Part shown: positions 24,041 to 30,538 of the stretch, piece by piece | Layout of the letters: each line of letters begins with the position of its first letter | How positions within the stretch are numbered: position 1 is the stretch's first letter | DNA from: Thermococcus sp. | Lineage (GTDB): Archaea > Methanobacteriota_B > Thermococci > Thermococcales > Thermococcaceae | Direction of reading: 5' to 3' | NCBI RefSeq assembly: GCF_026988555.1 | Contig: NZ_JALSLB010000065.1 | Location: 1-32,172 of the forward strand | Length of the DNA stretch: 32,172 nt | Translations under genes and position numbers: made by a program | Notes under the pieces: model-generated | Database searches by the model: none | What the model saw: the letters and a program-made list of their open reading frames with translations, nothing else | Told to the model about the DNA's origin: nothing

Positions 24041-24600
24041 TTCTTCGCACCCCCTATCTTGTATGGATGACCTGCGTTGTGGACCATTTCCTCTGGCACG
24101 CCTTTGTCGTCGAGGCGGAGAGGGTATATCCCCTCCGGGAAGTCGTCCGGCAAAAAGAGCCTTCTCCTGTCTGGCGCTCCTTCGAAGTCTATGCCGACCA
24201 TCTCCATGCCCTCCCTCTCGAATTGGAGGGCTATCGGAAAGATGTCACTGATGTCTGGCAAAGTTGGCTCGTCCTTGGGCGTGTGGGCGTCCACTATGAG
24301 AGATACAGCCGGGGCGTCGTCGTAGTAAATCACGAGGTGGTTCAGGAAGCCGAGCTCCTCCCCCCAGTCCTGCTCGATGCCTATCGAGTAGTGAGTCTCA
24401 CCGTCAAGCGCTTTTAAAAACTTCATCAGCTCGCGGTAGTCCTCCTTTTGGACTCTCACCCAGACCCTCTCGCGCCCCCACTTGTTGGTCTTGACCTCGA
24501 CCCTGGCGTTGGGGAAGCGCTCCGCTATTGCATTCGCGACCTTCTCGGCCTTGGTGGGCTCTTTAACCTCAGTTCCCTCGTTAGCATGAGTCTCGCTCAT
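24037..24600 (-). CDS. mbhK: Membrane-bound hydrogenase subunit MbhK (NuoC-like)
   Basis: A 187-residue NuoC-like subunit of the peripheral hydrogenase arm. Typical family sequence begins near residue 60 (YSIGIEQDWGEELGFLNHLVIYY) and includes FEREGMEMVGIDFEGAPDRRRLFLPDDFPEGIYPLR, equivalent to the EREVYDMFGI...DLRRIL motif of NuoC. The first 25 residues are charged and variable. It has no cofactor and stabilises MbhJ and MbhL. The ATG at 24600 follows GGAGGTGAAAGA. Unusually, it is separated from both neighbours by repeat inserts, although each junction retains an ATGA overlap with a small open frame. Confidence 0.93.
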   Translation of the reverse strand: MSETHANEGTEVKEPTKAEKVANAIAERFPNARVEVKTNKWGRERVWVRVQKEDYRELMKFLKALDGETHYSIGIEQDWGEELGFLNHLVIYYDDAPAVSLIVDAHTPKDEPTLPDISDIFPIALQFEREGMEMVGIDFEGAPDRRRLFLPDDFPEGIYPLRLDDKGVPEEMVHNAGHPYKIGGAKK

Positions 24601-24814
24601 TCTTTCACCTCCAGGAGCCCTTTGCTCCGCATGTTGGGACAGAGCCCCAACACGTCGGGAAGCTTCGCTTCCCACGAAGCGCTCGCGGAAAGTATTTTTC
24701 TAACCAACTGGGCACCTTGTGGGGTGGGGGGCTCTTCACCCGATTTCTCCTCAGCGTTCACCTTCTTGGAGCGCCCTTCGGGCGTGTAATGACAGTGAAC
24801 CTTTCCAAACGTCA
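24597..24814 (-). repeat. 218-bp structured insert, copy B (between mbhJ and mbhK)
   Basis: It contains the same three modules in the same order as copy A: GAGCCCTTTGCT at 24615-24626, AGCGCTCGCGGAAA at 24678-24691, GCGCCCTTCGGG at 24771-24782. The distance from the second to the third is 93 bases against 92 in copy A, while the first spacing is 63 against 18. The extra 45 bases add two hairpins: GTTGGG/CCCAAC (24633-24651) and GGGAAGC-TTC-GCTTCCC (24657-24673), nested in the outer stem. The flanks TCATTCTT at 24597-24604 and 24815-24822 are direct repeats at the two gene junctions. Confidence 0.6.
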
Positions 24815-24818
24815 TCAT
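24597..24818 (-). CDS. Small open frame (73 aa) filling the mbhJ-mbhK gap
   Basis: The frame begins with an ATG overlapping the mbhJ stop (ATGA; a second ATG follows immediately) and ends in a TGA overlapping the mbhK ATG, so it also fits the gap exactly. The predicted peptide begins MMTFGKVHCHYTPEGRSKKV, with VHCHYTPEGR resembling VHTHFTPEGR of the 58-residue frame, then a hydrophilic EEKSGEEPPTPQG stretch, then residues encoded by hairpin DNA (SASASWEAKLPDVLGLCPN). I know of no such subunit in Mbh. It may be a translated repeat element that maintains coupling between genes; codon use in the hairpin part does not look selected for protein. Confidence 0.3.
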   Translation of the reverse strand: MMTFGKVHCHYTPEGRSKKVNAEEKSGEEPPTPQGAQLVRKILSASASWEAKLPDVLGLCPNMRSKGLLEVKE

Positions 24819-25324
24819 TCTTCCAGACCCCCCTTCAACATTTTCGCGAGCTTTTCCAGCGCCAAAACGACGCCGTGGAGTATTGCCTCTGGTCTCGGTG
24901 GACAGCCCGGGACGTAAACATCTACCGGAATGACGTTGCTCAGCGGTGCGTTGGTGAAGGGGCTCTCGTAGAAGACGCTCCCGCCGGTGGGGCAGGAGCC
25001 TACAGCGACCACTATCTTCGGCTCGGGCGTCTGCTCGTAGACCAGCTTAACCCTCTCGAGGCTCTGGTTGGTTACCGGCCCGGTAACGAGGAGTATGTCG
25101 GCATGCCTCGGACTGCCGACGAGCTTGACTCCGAAGCGCTCCGCGTCGTAGCGGGGCGTTAGGGCCGCTATTATCTCGATGTCGCAGCCGTTGCACGAGC
25201 CGGTGTTCACGTGGAAGACCCACGGTGACTTCCCGATGAACCTGCACAGCTCGGCGATTCTCTTCTCAAGCCTCTCGCGTTCCGGTGAGTTTGAACCTCC
25301 GTTAGCGGGAACGGTTATTGTCAT
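24815..25324 (-). CDS. mbhJ: Membrane-bound [NiFe] hydrogenase small subunit MbhJ (NuoB-like)
   Basis: A 169-residue subunit that holds the proximal 4Fe-4S cluster and passes electrons to the Ni-Fe centre in MbhL. Cluster ligands are visible in TGSCNGCDIEI (C44 and C47), VGSCPTGG (about 110) and PGCPPRPEA (about 139), as in NuoB. The segment SPRHADILLVTGPVTNQSLE is strongly conserved in group 4 hydrogenases. The first 16 residues (TITVPANGGSNSPERE) are variable. ATG at 25324 overlaps the stop of a 30-residue open frame that spans the gap to mbhI (AGATGA). Confidence 0.96.
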   Translation of the reverse strand: MTITVPANGGSNSPERERLEKRIAELCRFIGKSPWVFHVNTGSCNGCDIEIIAALTPRYDAERFGVKLVGSPRHADILLVTGPVTNQSLERVKLVYEQTPEPKIVVAVGSCPTGGSVFYESPFTNAPLSNVIPVDVYVPGCPPRPEAILHGVVLALEKLAKMLKGGLEE

Positions 25325-25413
25325 CTCACTTCACCCCCTATGAGCCTTGTTATGAAGGGGTTTCTCACGTTTCTTTTTTCAAATTCCACAATCATGAACG
25401 CCACTTTTTTCAC
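25321..25413 (-). CDS. Very small open frame (30 aa) between mbhI and mbhJ
   Basis: A GTG overlapping the mbhI stop (GTGA) opens a frame that ends in TGA overlapping the mbhJ ATG. The predicted peptide, with VAFMIVEFEKRN and FITRLIGGEVR, is basic and amphipathic. Its RBS would be GGGGG within the end of mbhI. The flanks TTCACCCCC at 25330-25338 and 25409-25417 are identical, as in the inserts around mbhK, but the internal sequence is unrelated to them. It may simply be a leader that couples translation. An ATG at 25393-25395 is a possible later start (24 residues). Confidence 0.3.
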   Translation of the reverse strand: MKKVAFMIVEFEKRNVRNPFITRLIGGEVR

Positions 25414-25757
25414 CCCCAGATTAGTAGCACTCCCATGACGAAGGCGGTAACTATGACGAGGTAGCTCACGTAGTCGGTCAGCAGTCCGGTGTGATCGGCC
25501 TTGAGGGCGGTGAAGAAGCGCTTGAGCGCGTAGGTCAGCCCCCACATGACGTTCCTGCCGGTGTAGTGACCCTCGAGGTGCTCGAAGCCCGGAATCACCT
25601 CCTCGGGGTCCTCACCGCTTATGAATATCTTCGTCCCGTCGCCGACTTCCCTCGTCCCCATGCTGCTCCTCTTGGCCCACTTGTCGAGGATGTAAGCCAG
25701 GATTAGGCCGATGATGAAGACGAAGACGAAGTAGAGGGCGTCCCAGTAGCCGAACAT
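25410..25757 (-). CDS. mbhI: Membrane-bound hydrogenase subunit MbhI
   Basis: A 115-residue connector subunit with one hydrophobic helix at each end: residues about 5-24 (YWDALYFVFVFIIGLILAYILD) and 90-114 (VSYLVIVTAFVMGVLLIW). The soluble middle is short and charged (GEDPEEVIPGFEHLEGHYTGRNVMWGL). It corresponds to the piece that joins the Mrp-like ion-translocating arm with the hydrogenase membrane module and resembles the end of NuoL/MrpA. ATG at 25757 follows GGGGGTGCGTGAA, one base after the mbhH stop. Confidence 0.9.
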   Translation of the reverse strand: MFGYWDALYFVFVFIIGLILAYILDKWAKRSSMGTREVGDGTKIFISGEDPEEVIPGFEHLEGHYTGRNVMWGLTYALKRFFTALKADHTGLLTDYVSYLVIVTAFVMGVLLIWG

Positions 25758-25758
25758 T

Positions 25759-27306
25759 TCACGCACCCCCTAAGACCGCTCCAATGTAAGCCAGCTGGTT
25801 CTCAAGAGCCTTCGCGGCTGGAATCATGACCTTGTCGCTTATCTGCCACGGGAAGAGCCCCATGACGATTATCGCAGCCGTTAGGAGTATTATCGGTATC
25901 ATCATGCTTCCCTCGGGGTCTTTGGCCTTCATGACACTCTCGCCCGGCCTTCCTAAGAAGGTGTAGAGCACCTTGACGTATGCCGCTGTACAGAATGCCG
26001 TTCCGATTATCGCTATCGCACCGAGTATCGGGTTGAATACCGCTGAACTCTCGTAGATGAGCCACTTGCTCGCGAAGCCGTTGAGGGGCGGCATTCCTAT
26101 TATCGCGGCCGCACTAATCAGGAAGGCGAATGTGGTCTTAGGCATGGTCTTGGCTAAGCCGCTCAGCTCGTTGAGGTCCCTCGTGCCGAGCTGGTGGATT
26201 ACGACGCCCGCAATCAGGAAGAGGAGTGCCTTCATGAGGGCGTGGTTGAAGGTGTGGTAAATCGCCCCCGCCATTGCTGTTTCTCCCGTCTGGCTTCCGT
26301 AGGCCGCTAAGCCGATTCCGAGGCCGAGGAGGATGTAGCCTATCTGTCCGACCGAAGAGTATGCTAAGAGCCTCTTCATGTCGTTCTGGATTACCGCCAT
26401 CGCGTTGCCGACTACCAGCGTTATGCAGGCGAAGATGATGATGACCCACCCGACGGTCTTCACGCTTATGCTCGCCCCATAGATGCTGAAGAGTATCCTC
26501 GTGAGGGCGTAGATTCCGCCTATCTTGATGACGAGACCGGAGAGCATCGCACTTATCGAGCTCGGCGCGGCCGGGTGGGCGTCTGCCAGCCACATGTGGA
26601 CTGGAGAAGCACCGCTCTTGAAGAGAAGTCCCGCTATGAAGAGCGCCAGGGCAACCTTGGCCGTAACGCTCGGGCTTTCAGCGAGCTTGACCGCCAGATA
26701 GCTCATAGTGAGCGTTCCGTACTGGCCGTAGAGGAGCGCTATGCCGAGGAGCACGAAGGCGCTCGCTATCGAGCCGACGAACATGTACTTGATACCGGCT
26801 TCAATGCCCTCCCAGGTGTCGTTCCTGAAGGCGACGAGAGCGTAGCTGGCGATGCTCATTATCTCTAGGAAGACGTAGAAGTTGAAGAGGTCGCCGGTTA
26901 CCGCTATGCCGAGCATTCCGAGCTCGAGGATTATGATGAGGGTGTAGTACTTGTCGAGGCCGGTGTCGTGCTTCATGTAGCCGAGGGAATAGAGAACCGC
27001 CAGGAAGCTCACGAGCGTTACCATGAGGACCATTATCGCCCCGAAGAGGTCAACTTCCCAGACTATCCTTATCGGGAAGCTGACGCCTTGGCCGAGCGGG
27101 CTCTTGGCGCCGAGGGTGTAGACGAGGATTTCCTTCGTGTCCCAGACGCTGTAAAAGATCCCCGAGCCGACTATCAAAGTCGCGCCGGAAATCAAGACAG
27201 CCCACGCTTCCCTGGCCTTTCTTCCGAGAAGGTTCACTATCGGCATCGAGAACGCTCCGAAGAGAGGGATGATTATGAGGTAGGGAAGTATTGCCTCGCC
27301 GTTCAT
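25759..27306 (-). CDS. mbhH: Membrane-bound hydrogenase subunit MbhH (MrpD/NuoN-like antiporter)
   Basis: A 515-residue, 14-helix antiporter-type subunit, the main proton-translocating element of the complex. Functional landmarks are the Glu in TM5 (LFNFYVFLEIMSIASYALV), the lysine in KSGASPVHMWLADAHPAAPSSISA, the broken-helix region, the lysine in DMKRLLAYSSVGQIGYILLGLGIG and the His-rich IYHTFNHALMKALLFL. This order matches MrpD and NuoN. Proton flow through MbhH is thought to drive sodium export by the MbhA-C/F-G part. ATG at 27306 overlaps the mbhG stop (ATGA). Confidence 0.96.
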   Translation of the reverse strand: MNGEAILPYLIIIPLFGAFSMPIVNLLGRKAREAWAVLISGATLIVGSGIFYSVWDTKEILVYTLGAKSPLGQGVSFPIRIVWEVDLFGAIMVLMVTLVSFLAVLYSLGYMKHDTGLDKYYTLIIILELGMLGIAVTGDLFNFYVFLEIMSIASYALVAFRNDTWEGIEAGIKYMFVGSIASAFVLLGIALLYGQYGTLTMSYLAVKLAESPSVTAKVALALFIAGLLFKSGASPVHMWLADAHPAAPSSISAMLSGLVIKIGGIYALTRILFSIYGASISVKTVGWVIIIFACITLVVGNAMAVIQNDMKRLLAYSSVGQIGYILLGLGIGLAAYGSQTGETAMAGAIYHTFNHALMKALLFLIAGVVIHQLGTRDLNELSGLAKTMPKTTFAFLISAAAIIGMPPLNGFASKWLIYESSAVFNPILGAIAIIGTAFCTAAYVKVLYTFLGRPGESVMKAKDPEGSMMIPIILLTAAIIVMGLFPWQISDKVMIPAAKALENQLAYIGAVLGGA

Positions 27307-27662
27307 CCTCTCAACCTCCTTAGGGCTCTCACGTCAAGGGTTCCGTAGTGGCGGTAGGCGTTTATCGTCAAAGCCACAGCCAGTGAGAGGACACAGACGC
27401 CGATGACTATGCTCGTGAGGACCAGCGCCTGTGGGAGCGGGCCGACCATCGGGCTCTTCAGCGTCTCGTAGCCGGTGTAAATCGGCGCGGTCGGGATCTG
27501 GTTCAGCTCTATGCGGTAGCCGAGGCTGATGAGGAGAAGGTGTATTCCTGAGTCTATGATATCAAGCGCTAAAATCAGCTTTATCAGGTTCCTCTTTGCT
27601 AGGAAGGCGTAGATTCCGAGGACTGTGAGAAGGAACGCTGTAATGAACTGGAACTGAATCAT
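27303..27662 (-). CDS. mbhG: Membrane-bound hydrogenase subunit MbhG (MrpC/NuoK-like)
   Basis: A 119-residue, three-helix protein homologous to MrpC and NuoK. TM1 is near residues 3-22, TM2 KLILALDIIDSGIHLLLISLGY near 28-49 with the buried Asp/His pair, and TM3 near 80-105 (ALVLTSIVIGVCVLSLAVALTI). The loop between TM2 and TM3 is longer than in NuoK. ATG at 27662 overlaps the mbhF stop (ATGA) and is preceded by AGGAGGTGGAAGTC, which rules out the GTG at 27671. Confidence 0.93.
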   Translation of the reverse strand: MIQFQFITAFLLTVLGIYAFLAKRNLIKLILALDIIDSGIHLLLISLGYRIELNQIPTAPIYTGYETLKSPMVGPLPQALVLTSIVIGVCVLSLAVALTINAYRHYGTLDVRALRRLRG

Positions 27663-28105
27663 GACTTCCACCTCCTGTACATCGCTATCGCGGTGAGGGC
27701 GCTAACTAGCCCCGTAAAGACCTTTAGACCGACTGCCAGGTTCATTATCGGCAGGAATCCTGCCGAGAGGAGCGTTCCTGGTTCTCCGTTGAAAACTGGC
27801 CCATTGTGCCAGAGCGTGTTGTAGAAGAACGCAACGCCCATGCCGAGCATCGCCGCGCCGAGGAATACGAGGCCGCCCACTCCCTCCAAGACCGAGTAGA
27901 GGCTCTTGTTGTAGTGCTCCTTCATCCCGTCGAGGCCAAAGGCGACAAGGAACAATATACCCGCTCCCGCTATCGTCGCTCCTCCCTGGAAGCCACCCCC
28001 GGGTGTAAGGTGACCGTGCACCACTATGTAGGCACCGAAGATTCCTATGAGCGGGATTATAGCCCTGGCAGTGGTCTTCACTATGAGCCCCATATCCTCT
28101 CTCAT
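27659..28105 (-). CDS. mbhF: Membrane-bound hydrogenase subunit MbhF (MrpB-like)
   Basis: A 148-residue, four-helix MrpB/MnhB homolog. It contains the diagnostic YIVVHGHLTPGGGFQGGATIAGAGILFLVAFG near residues 25-57, which is almost invariant in MnhB proteins and lies close to the putative sodium path, and a C-terminal helix (NLAVGLKVFTGLVSALTAIAMY). ATG at 28105 overlaps the mbhE stop (GCATGA), which decides the start. Confidence 0.94.
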   Translation of the reverse strand: MREDMGLIVKTTARAIIPLIGIFGAYIVVHGHLTPGGGFQGGATIAGAGILFLVAFGLDGMKEHYNKSLYSVLEGVGGLVFLGAAMLGMGVAFFYNTLWHNGPVFNGEPGTLLSAGFLPIMNLAVGLKVFTGLVSALTAIAMYRRWKS

Positions 28106-28398
28106 GCCTGGTCCCTCCTCCAGGGCCTTAGAAGGGCTATCGCGCCGGCTATGGCCGTGAAGAGAACCGTCGCCTCTCCAATCGTATCGTAGCCCCTGTA
28201 ATCAAACACGATGTCTGTGACTATGTTCGTACCTCCCACTTCTTTGAGGCCGTGGGTGATGTAGTAGTTGTCCGTGTATCTCAACGAGAGCCACTCCTTT
28301 CCACCTGGACCGAAAGTTAATCCGTAGTTGGGGTTCGCTATGTAGAGGAGCGCTCCAAGGATGAACAGCAGTGAGAGGTATGCTATCGTTCTCTTCAC
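28102..28398 (-). CDS. mbhE: Membrane-bound hydrogenase subunit MbhE (MrpA C-terminal/MrpB-like)
   Basis: A 98-residue membrane protein with a hydrophobic helix near residues 4-22 and another near 75-92 (GEATVLFTAIAGAIALLRPW), with an ordered external segment between them (NIVTDIVFDYRGYDTIGE). The last motif, VFDYRGYDTIGEATVL, is typical of the MrpA C-terminal/MbhE family. The start is a GTG at 28398 overlapping the mbhD stop (GTGA) with GGAGGTGG upstream; an ATG at 28413 would lie inside mbhD. Confidence 0.9.
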   Translation of the reverse strand: MKRTIAYLSLLFILGALLYIANPNYGLTFGPGGKEWLSLRYTDNYYITHGLKEVGGTNIVTDIVFDYRGYDTIGEATVLFTAIAGAIALLRPWRRDQA

Positions 28399-28658
28399 GG
28401 TTCCACCTCCCATCTCTCGGTCTTCGCTATGCCGTAAACCACAACGGCTGTGACAACCCCAGCTCCAACGGCTGCCTCGGCTATGGCAACGTCAGGTGCG
28501 TGGAGCATGTAGAACTCAAGGCTCAGGAGCAGGCTCATCGCGGCCGACATTAGGGCGGCGGCCAGCAAATCTCTAAAGCGAATCGTGAGGTAGGCCGTGA
28601 TGAGGACGCCGATTAGGATAATCGCCTGAATCGTCATGTCAATCGTTAGGGCGTTCAT
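28395..28658 (-). CDS. mbhD: Membrane-bound hydrogenase subunit MbhD (MrpA-like)
   Basis: An 87-residue, three-helix membrane protein related to a C-terminal segment of MrpA. Helices are near residues 8-24, 30-50 (LLAAALMSAAMSLLLSLEFYML) and 57-75 (IAEAAVGAGVVTAVVVYGI). The motif HAPDVAIAEAAVGAGV is a hallmark of this segment, and its acidic residues lie on the ion pathway in Mrp-type complexes. ATG at 28658 overlaps the mbhC stop (ATGA) and follows GAGGAGG. Confidence 0.92.
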   Translation of the reverse strand: MNALTIDMTIQAIILIGVLITAYLTIRFRDLLAAALMSAAMSLLLSLEFYMLHAPDVAIAEAAVGAGVVTAVVVYGIAKTERWEVEP

Positions 28659-29020
28659 TCCTCCTCACCCCCGAGCTTCTCCTCGTAGGCATCGATGACC
28701 GCTCTGGCTGGCTTGTAGCCGCTCAGGTGTGCGGCCTTGGCTATTGCATGTGCCCCGACGGGGTTCGTTAAGAGGAGAGCCACCAGCGCGATGAGGCTGT
28801 GGAGGGCCATCCCGAGATACTTCGGGTCGCCTGTGACGTGAAGCCTGTAAAGGGCGTGGGTAACCACAGCTAAAACAGCGAATATCGTTCCGAAGGTGGT
28901 GCACTTTGTCGCCCCGTGGAGCCTCGTGTAGACGTCGGGGAAGCGGTGTAACGCGATACTCCCGAGGAGGTTGAAGGTTATGTTTATCGCGAGGAAGGCA
29001 TAAATCAGGTACTCGATCAT
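28655..29020 (-). CDS. mbhC: Membrane-bound hydrogenase subunit MbhC (MrpG-like)
   Basis: A 121-residue MrpG/MnhG homolog with three helices near residues 3-24, 40-60 and 70-88. The hallmark segment is GSIALHRFPDVYTRLHGATKCTTFGTIFAVLA near residues 20-51, and the last helix ends in LLLTNPVGAHAIAKAAHLSG, both family-typical. The charged C-terminus faces the cytoplasm. ATG at 29020 overlaps the mbhB stop (ATGA). Confidence 0.94.
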   Translation of the reverse strand: MIEYLIYAFLAINITFNLLGSIALHRFPDVYTRLHGATKCTTFGTIFAVLAVVTHALYRLHVTGDPKYLGMALHSLIALVALLLTNPVGAHAIAKAAHLSGYKPARAVIDAYEEKLGGEEE

Positions 29021-29280
29021 TCCAATCCCCCCTGGAGGTATCTGGCTACGACGAGTGTTCCGATGTAGCTTAGCAGAGCGTAAACGATGGCTATGTCGAT
29101 GTAAATCGTCCTGTCGTAGGCCGCGCCGAGGAGAACCATGCCTGCCACAACCAGTGTGTTGAGCGTATCAACTCCAACGACTCTATCGGGGACGCTCGGT
29201 CCGAGCAGAATCCTGAGTATGGCCAAGAACGCGCCTATCGCTATAATCAGTGCCGAGTAGAAGAAGGCCGGTTCAATCAT
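29017..29280 (-). CDS. mbhB: Membrane-bound hydrogenase subunit MbhB (MrpF-like)
   Basis: An 87-residue, three-helix MrpF/MnhF homolog: helices near residues 5-25, 35-54 and 57-80. The motif LRILLGPSVPDRVVGVDTLNTLVVAGMV is nearly invariant in MrpF, with the Asp residues (PDR, VDT) inside the membrane and likely part of the ion path. ATG at 29280 overlaps the mbhA stop (ATGA). An upstream GTG/ATG in the frame lies inside mbhA and is unlikely. Confidence 0.94.
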   Translation of the reverse strand: MIEPAFFYSALIIAIGAFLAILRILLGPSVPDRVVGVDTLNTLVVAGMVLLGAAYDRTIYIDIAIVYALLSYIGTLVVARYLQGGLE

Positions 29281-29780
29281 CTTCCCAGCCTCCTCGCCCA
29301 CTTTTCGAAGGGACCCGATACCGGCTCCGAGTTTTCCGGCCTCTCCAAGCCGGGGGGAATGTCAATCCAGTGGACGTAGAGGGCCTTCTCCCCCGGGCAG
29401 GCATCGATAGTGAGCGTTCCAGGGGTTAGCGTTATCGAGTTGCTCAAGATGGTATACTGGGCGTCGTTCTCAAGCTCGACCGGAACCCTGACAATGCCCG
29501 GCCTTATCTTTCCGGTTATGACGAGGTAAGCAACGTGGAAGTTGGCCTTGACCATCCCCCAGAAGAGGACCGGAACGTATGCAATCCACTCGAGCCATCT
29601 AACTGGGTTCAGGAAGCGGGTCGATTTGTCCCCTACGATGTCCTTAGTCGCATACCCGACTATTCCGGCGAATATTAAGCCTGCTATCAGCTCCTGCGTG
29701 CTCCAGAGCAGTCCGTTCGTTCCGGCCGTCAGGATGAGCCAGATTAAATAGGCGAACACGAAAGCCGAAATGAAGGGCAA
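29277..29780 (-). CDS. mbhA: Membrane-bound hydrogenase subunit MbhA (MrpE-like), TTG start
   Basis: A 167-residue MrpE/MnhE homolog and the first gene of the operon. It has hydrophobic helices near residues 3-20, 25-45 and 60-80, then a soluble C-terminal domain with RPGIVRVPVELENDAQYTILSNSITLTPGTLTIDAC, the conserved NSITLTPGT of MnhE. The start appears to be TTG at 29780: a strong GGAGGTGG lies 4-5 bases upstream and no in-frame ATG or GTG would keep the first helix intact. A non-ATG start on the leader gene may lower translation. It follows a promoter with a SurR site. Confidence 0.9.
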   Translation of the reverse strand: MPFISAFVFAYLIWLILTAGTNGLLWSTQELIAGLIFAGIVGYATKDIVGDKSTRFLNPVRWLEWIAYVPVLFWGMVKANFHVAYLVITGKIRPGIVRVPVELENDAQYTILSNSITLTPGTLTIDACPGEKALYVHWIDIPPGLERPENSEPVSGPFEKWARRLGR

Positions 29781-29848
29781 GCTACCACCTCCGGGTTAAC
29801 ATTTTTGTTTTCCTACGGTTGTGATTTCTCGTCTCTGCTTAAAACGCT

Positions 29849-29856
29849 TTTTTAAA
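29849..29856 (-). promoter_or_regulatory. TATA box of the mbh operon
   Basis: TTTAAAAA on the minus strand, in the context GGACTTTAAAAAAGCG. Initiation about 25 bases on would lie near 29827 and leave a leader of roughly 45 bases before the TTG start. A second A/T-rich stretch (CGTTTTAAGC) just downstream is a weaker alternative. Confidence 0.5.
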
Positions 29857-29868
29857 GTCCTGATTGCC

Positions 29869-29875
29869 AAAAAAA
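29869..29875 (-). terminator. T-tract after the mobA-like gene
   Basis: Seven T residues on the minus strand, about 32 bases past the mobA-like stop and just before the mbh TATA box. They would separate the upstream transcript from mbh. Confidence 0.45.
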
Positions 29876-29890
29876 GGTAGGAAACCGCTC

Positions 29891-29907
29891 GTTGTAAACC
29901 AAAGGTT
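29891..29907 (+). promoter_or_regulatory. SurR binding site of the mbh operon
   Basis: GTT-GTA-AAC-CAAAG-GTT, a complete match to the published SurR consensus GTTn3AACn5GTT. The site is about 45 bases upstream of the mbh TATA box, the activating position reported for SurR at P. furiosus hydrogenase promoters. SurR is a redox-sensitive regulator that releases DNA on exposure to elemental sulfur, so the hydrogenase would be shut off when sulfur is available. The final T coincides with the last base of the mobA-like stop. Confidence 0.7.
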
Positions 29908-30506
29908 TAAATTTGAGGTCTGGAGATATCAAGTTTGTTTTCCAAATTTTCTACGTCTTTCCTCCGGTTGACGTTGAAAAAGCTAACGTGCCACTCTTTG
30001 GGGACATCCTCCAAAGGAAAATAGCAAACCTTCGCTATTTCAAGGGCCTTCTTTATCTGGTATTCCCCCTCATCGAGCCGTTTCTTTATTGCCCGCATGA
30101 ATCCCTTTGAATATGCTGCATGGAGGGGCTCAATGTAGCCGTTTGGCCACCTCGGAACACATGCGTCTACCTCCTTTTTCCGGAACTCTCCGATTATGGT
30201 CTCAACGATCTCCGGGACTATGGAGGGCATGTCACCGGCAACCACAAAGGCGTCGCCAAGTTTTAGGGCGGTATAAATCCCGCCGAGCGGGCCAACGAGG
30301 AGCTCGTCCACAATAATTCTTCTTCCAAAACGTTCGAGACTCCCCGCGTTCTCCGGGGAGGCTATCAAAACCACTTCCTCTATAGAGGGACAGCTTTCAA
30401 GCCTCTCGATGGTGTGAAGAACCAGCGGTTTCCCGTCTATCCTGTGGAGGAGCTTGTTACCACCGAACCTCCGGGACCTCCCGCCAGCCAAAACAGCCCC
30501 GATCAT
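29907..30506 (-). CDS. mobA: MobA-like molybdenum cofactor guanylyltransferase
   Basis: A 199-residue nucleotidyltransferase that would attach GMP to molybdopterin or tungstopterin to make the dinucleotide cofactor. The N-terminal signature GAVLAGGRSRRFGGNK (residues 3-18), the GPLGGIYTAL loop near 72-81 and the metal-binding GDMP at 91-94 fit the MobA family; the C-terminal HVSFFNVNRRKDVENLE is also typical. The dinucleotide form is needed by formate dehydrogenase but not by Thermococcales aldehyde ferredoxin oxidoreductases, so the gene suggests an FDH nearby. ATG at 30506 follows GGAGGAG. It lies 32 bases after the antiporter gene, on the same strand, and is probably cotranscribed with it. 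Confidence 0.88.
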   Translation of the reverse strand: MIGAVLAGGRSRRFGGNKLLHRIDGKPLVLHTIERLESCPSIEEVVLIASPENAGSLERFGRRIIVDELLVGPLGGIYTALKLGDAFVVAGDMPSIVPEIVETIIGEFRKKEVDACVPRWPNGYIEPLHAAYSKGFMRAIKKRLDEGEYQIKKALEIAKVCYFPLEDVPKEWHVSFFNVNRRKDVENLENKLDISRPQI

Positions 30507-30538
30507 GATGACTCCTCCGGAAAAAGAATAAAAAAAGT

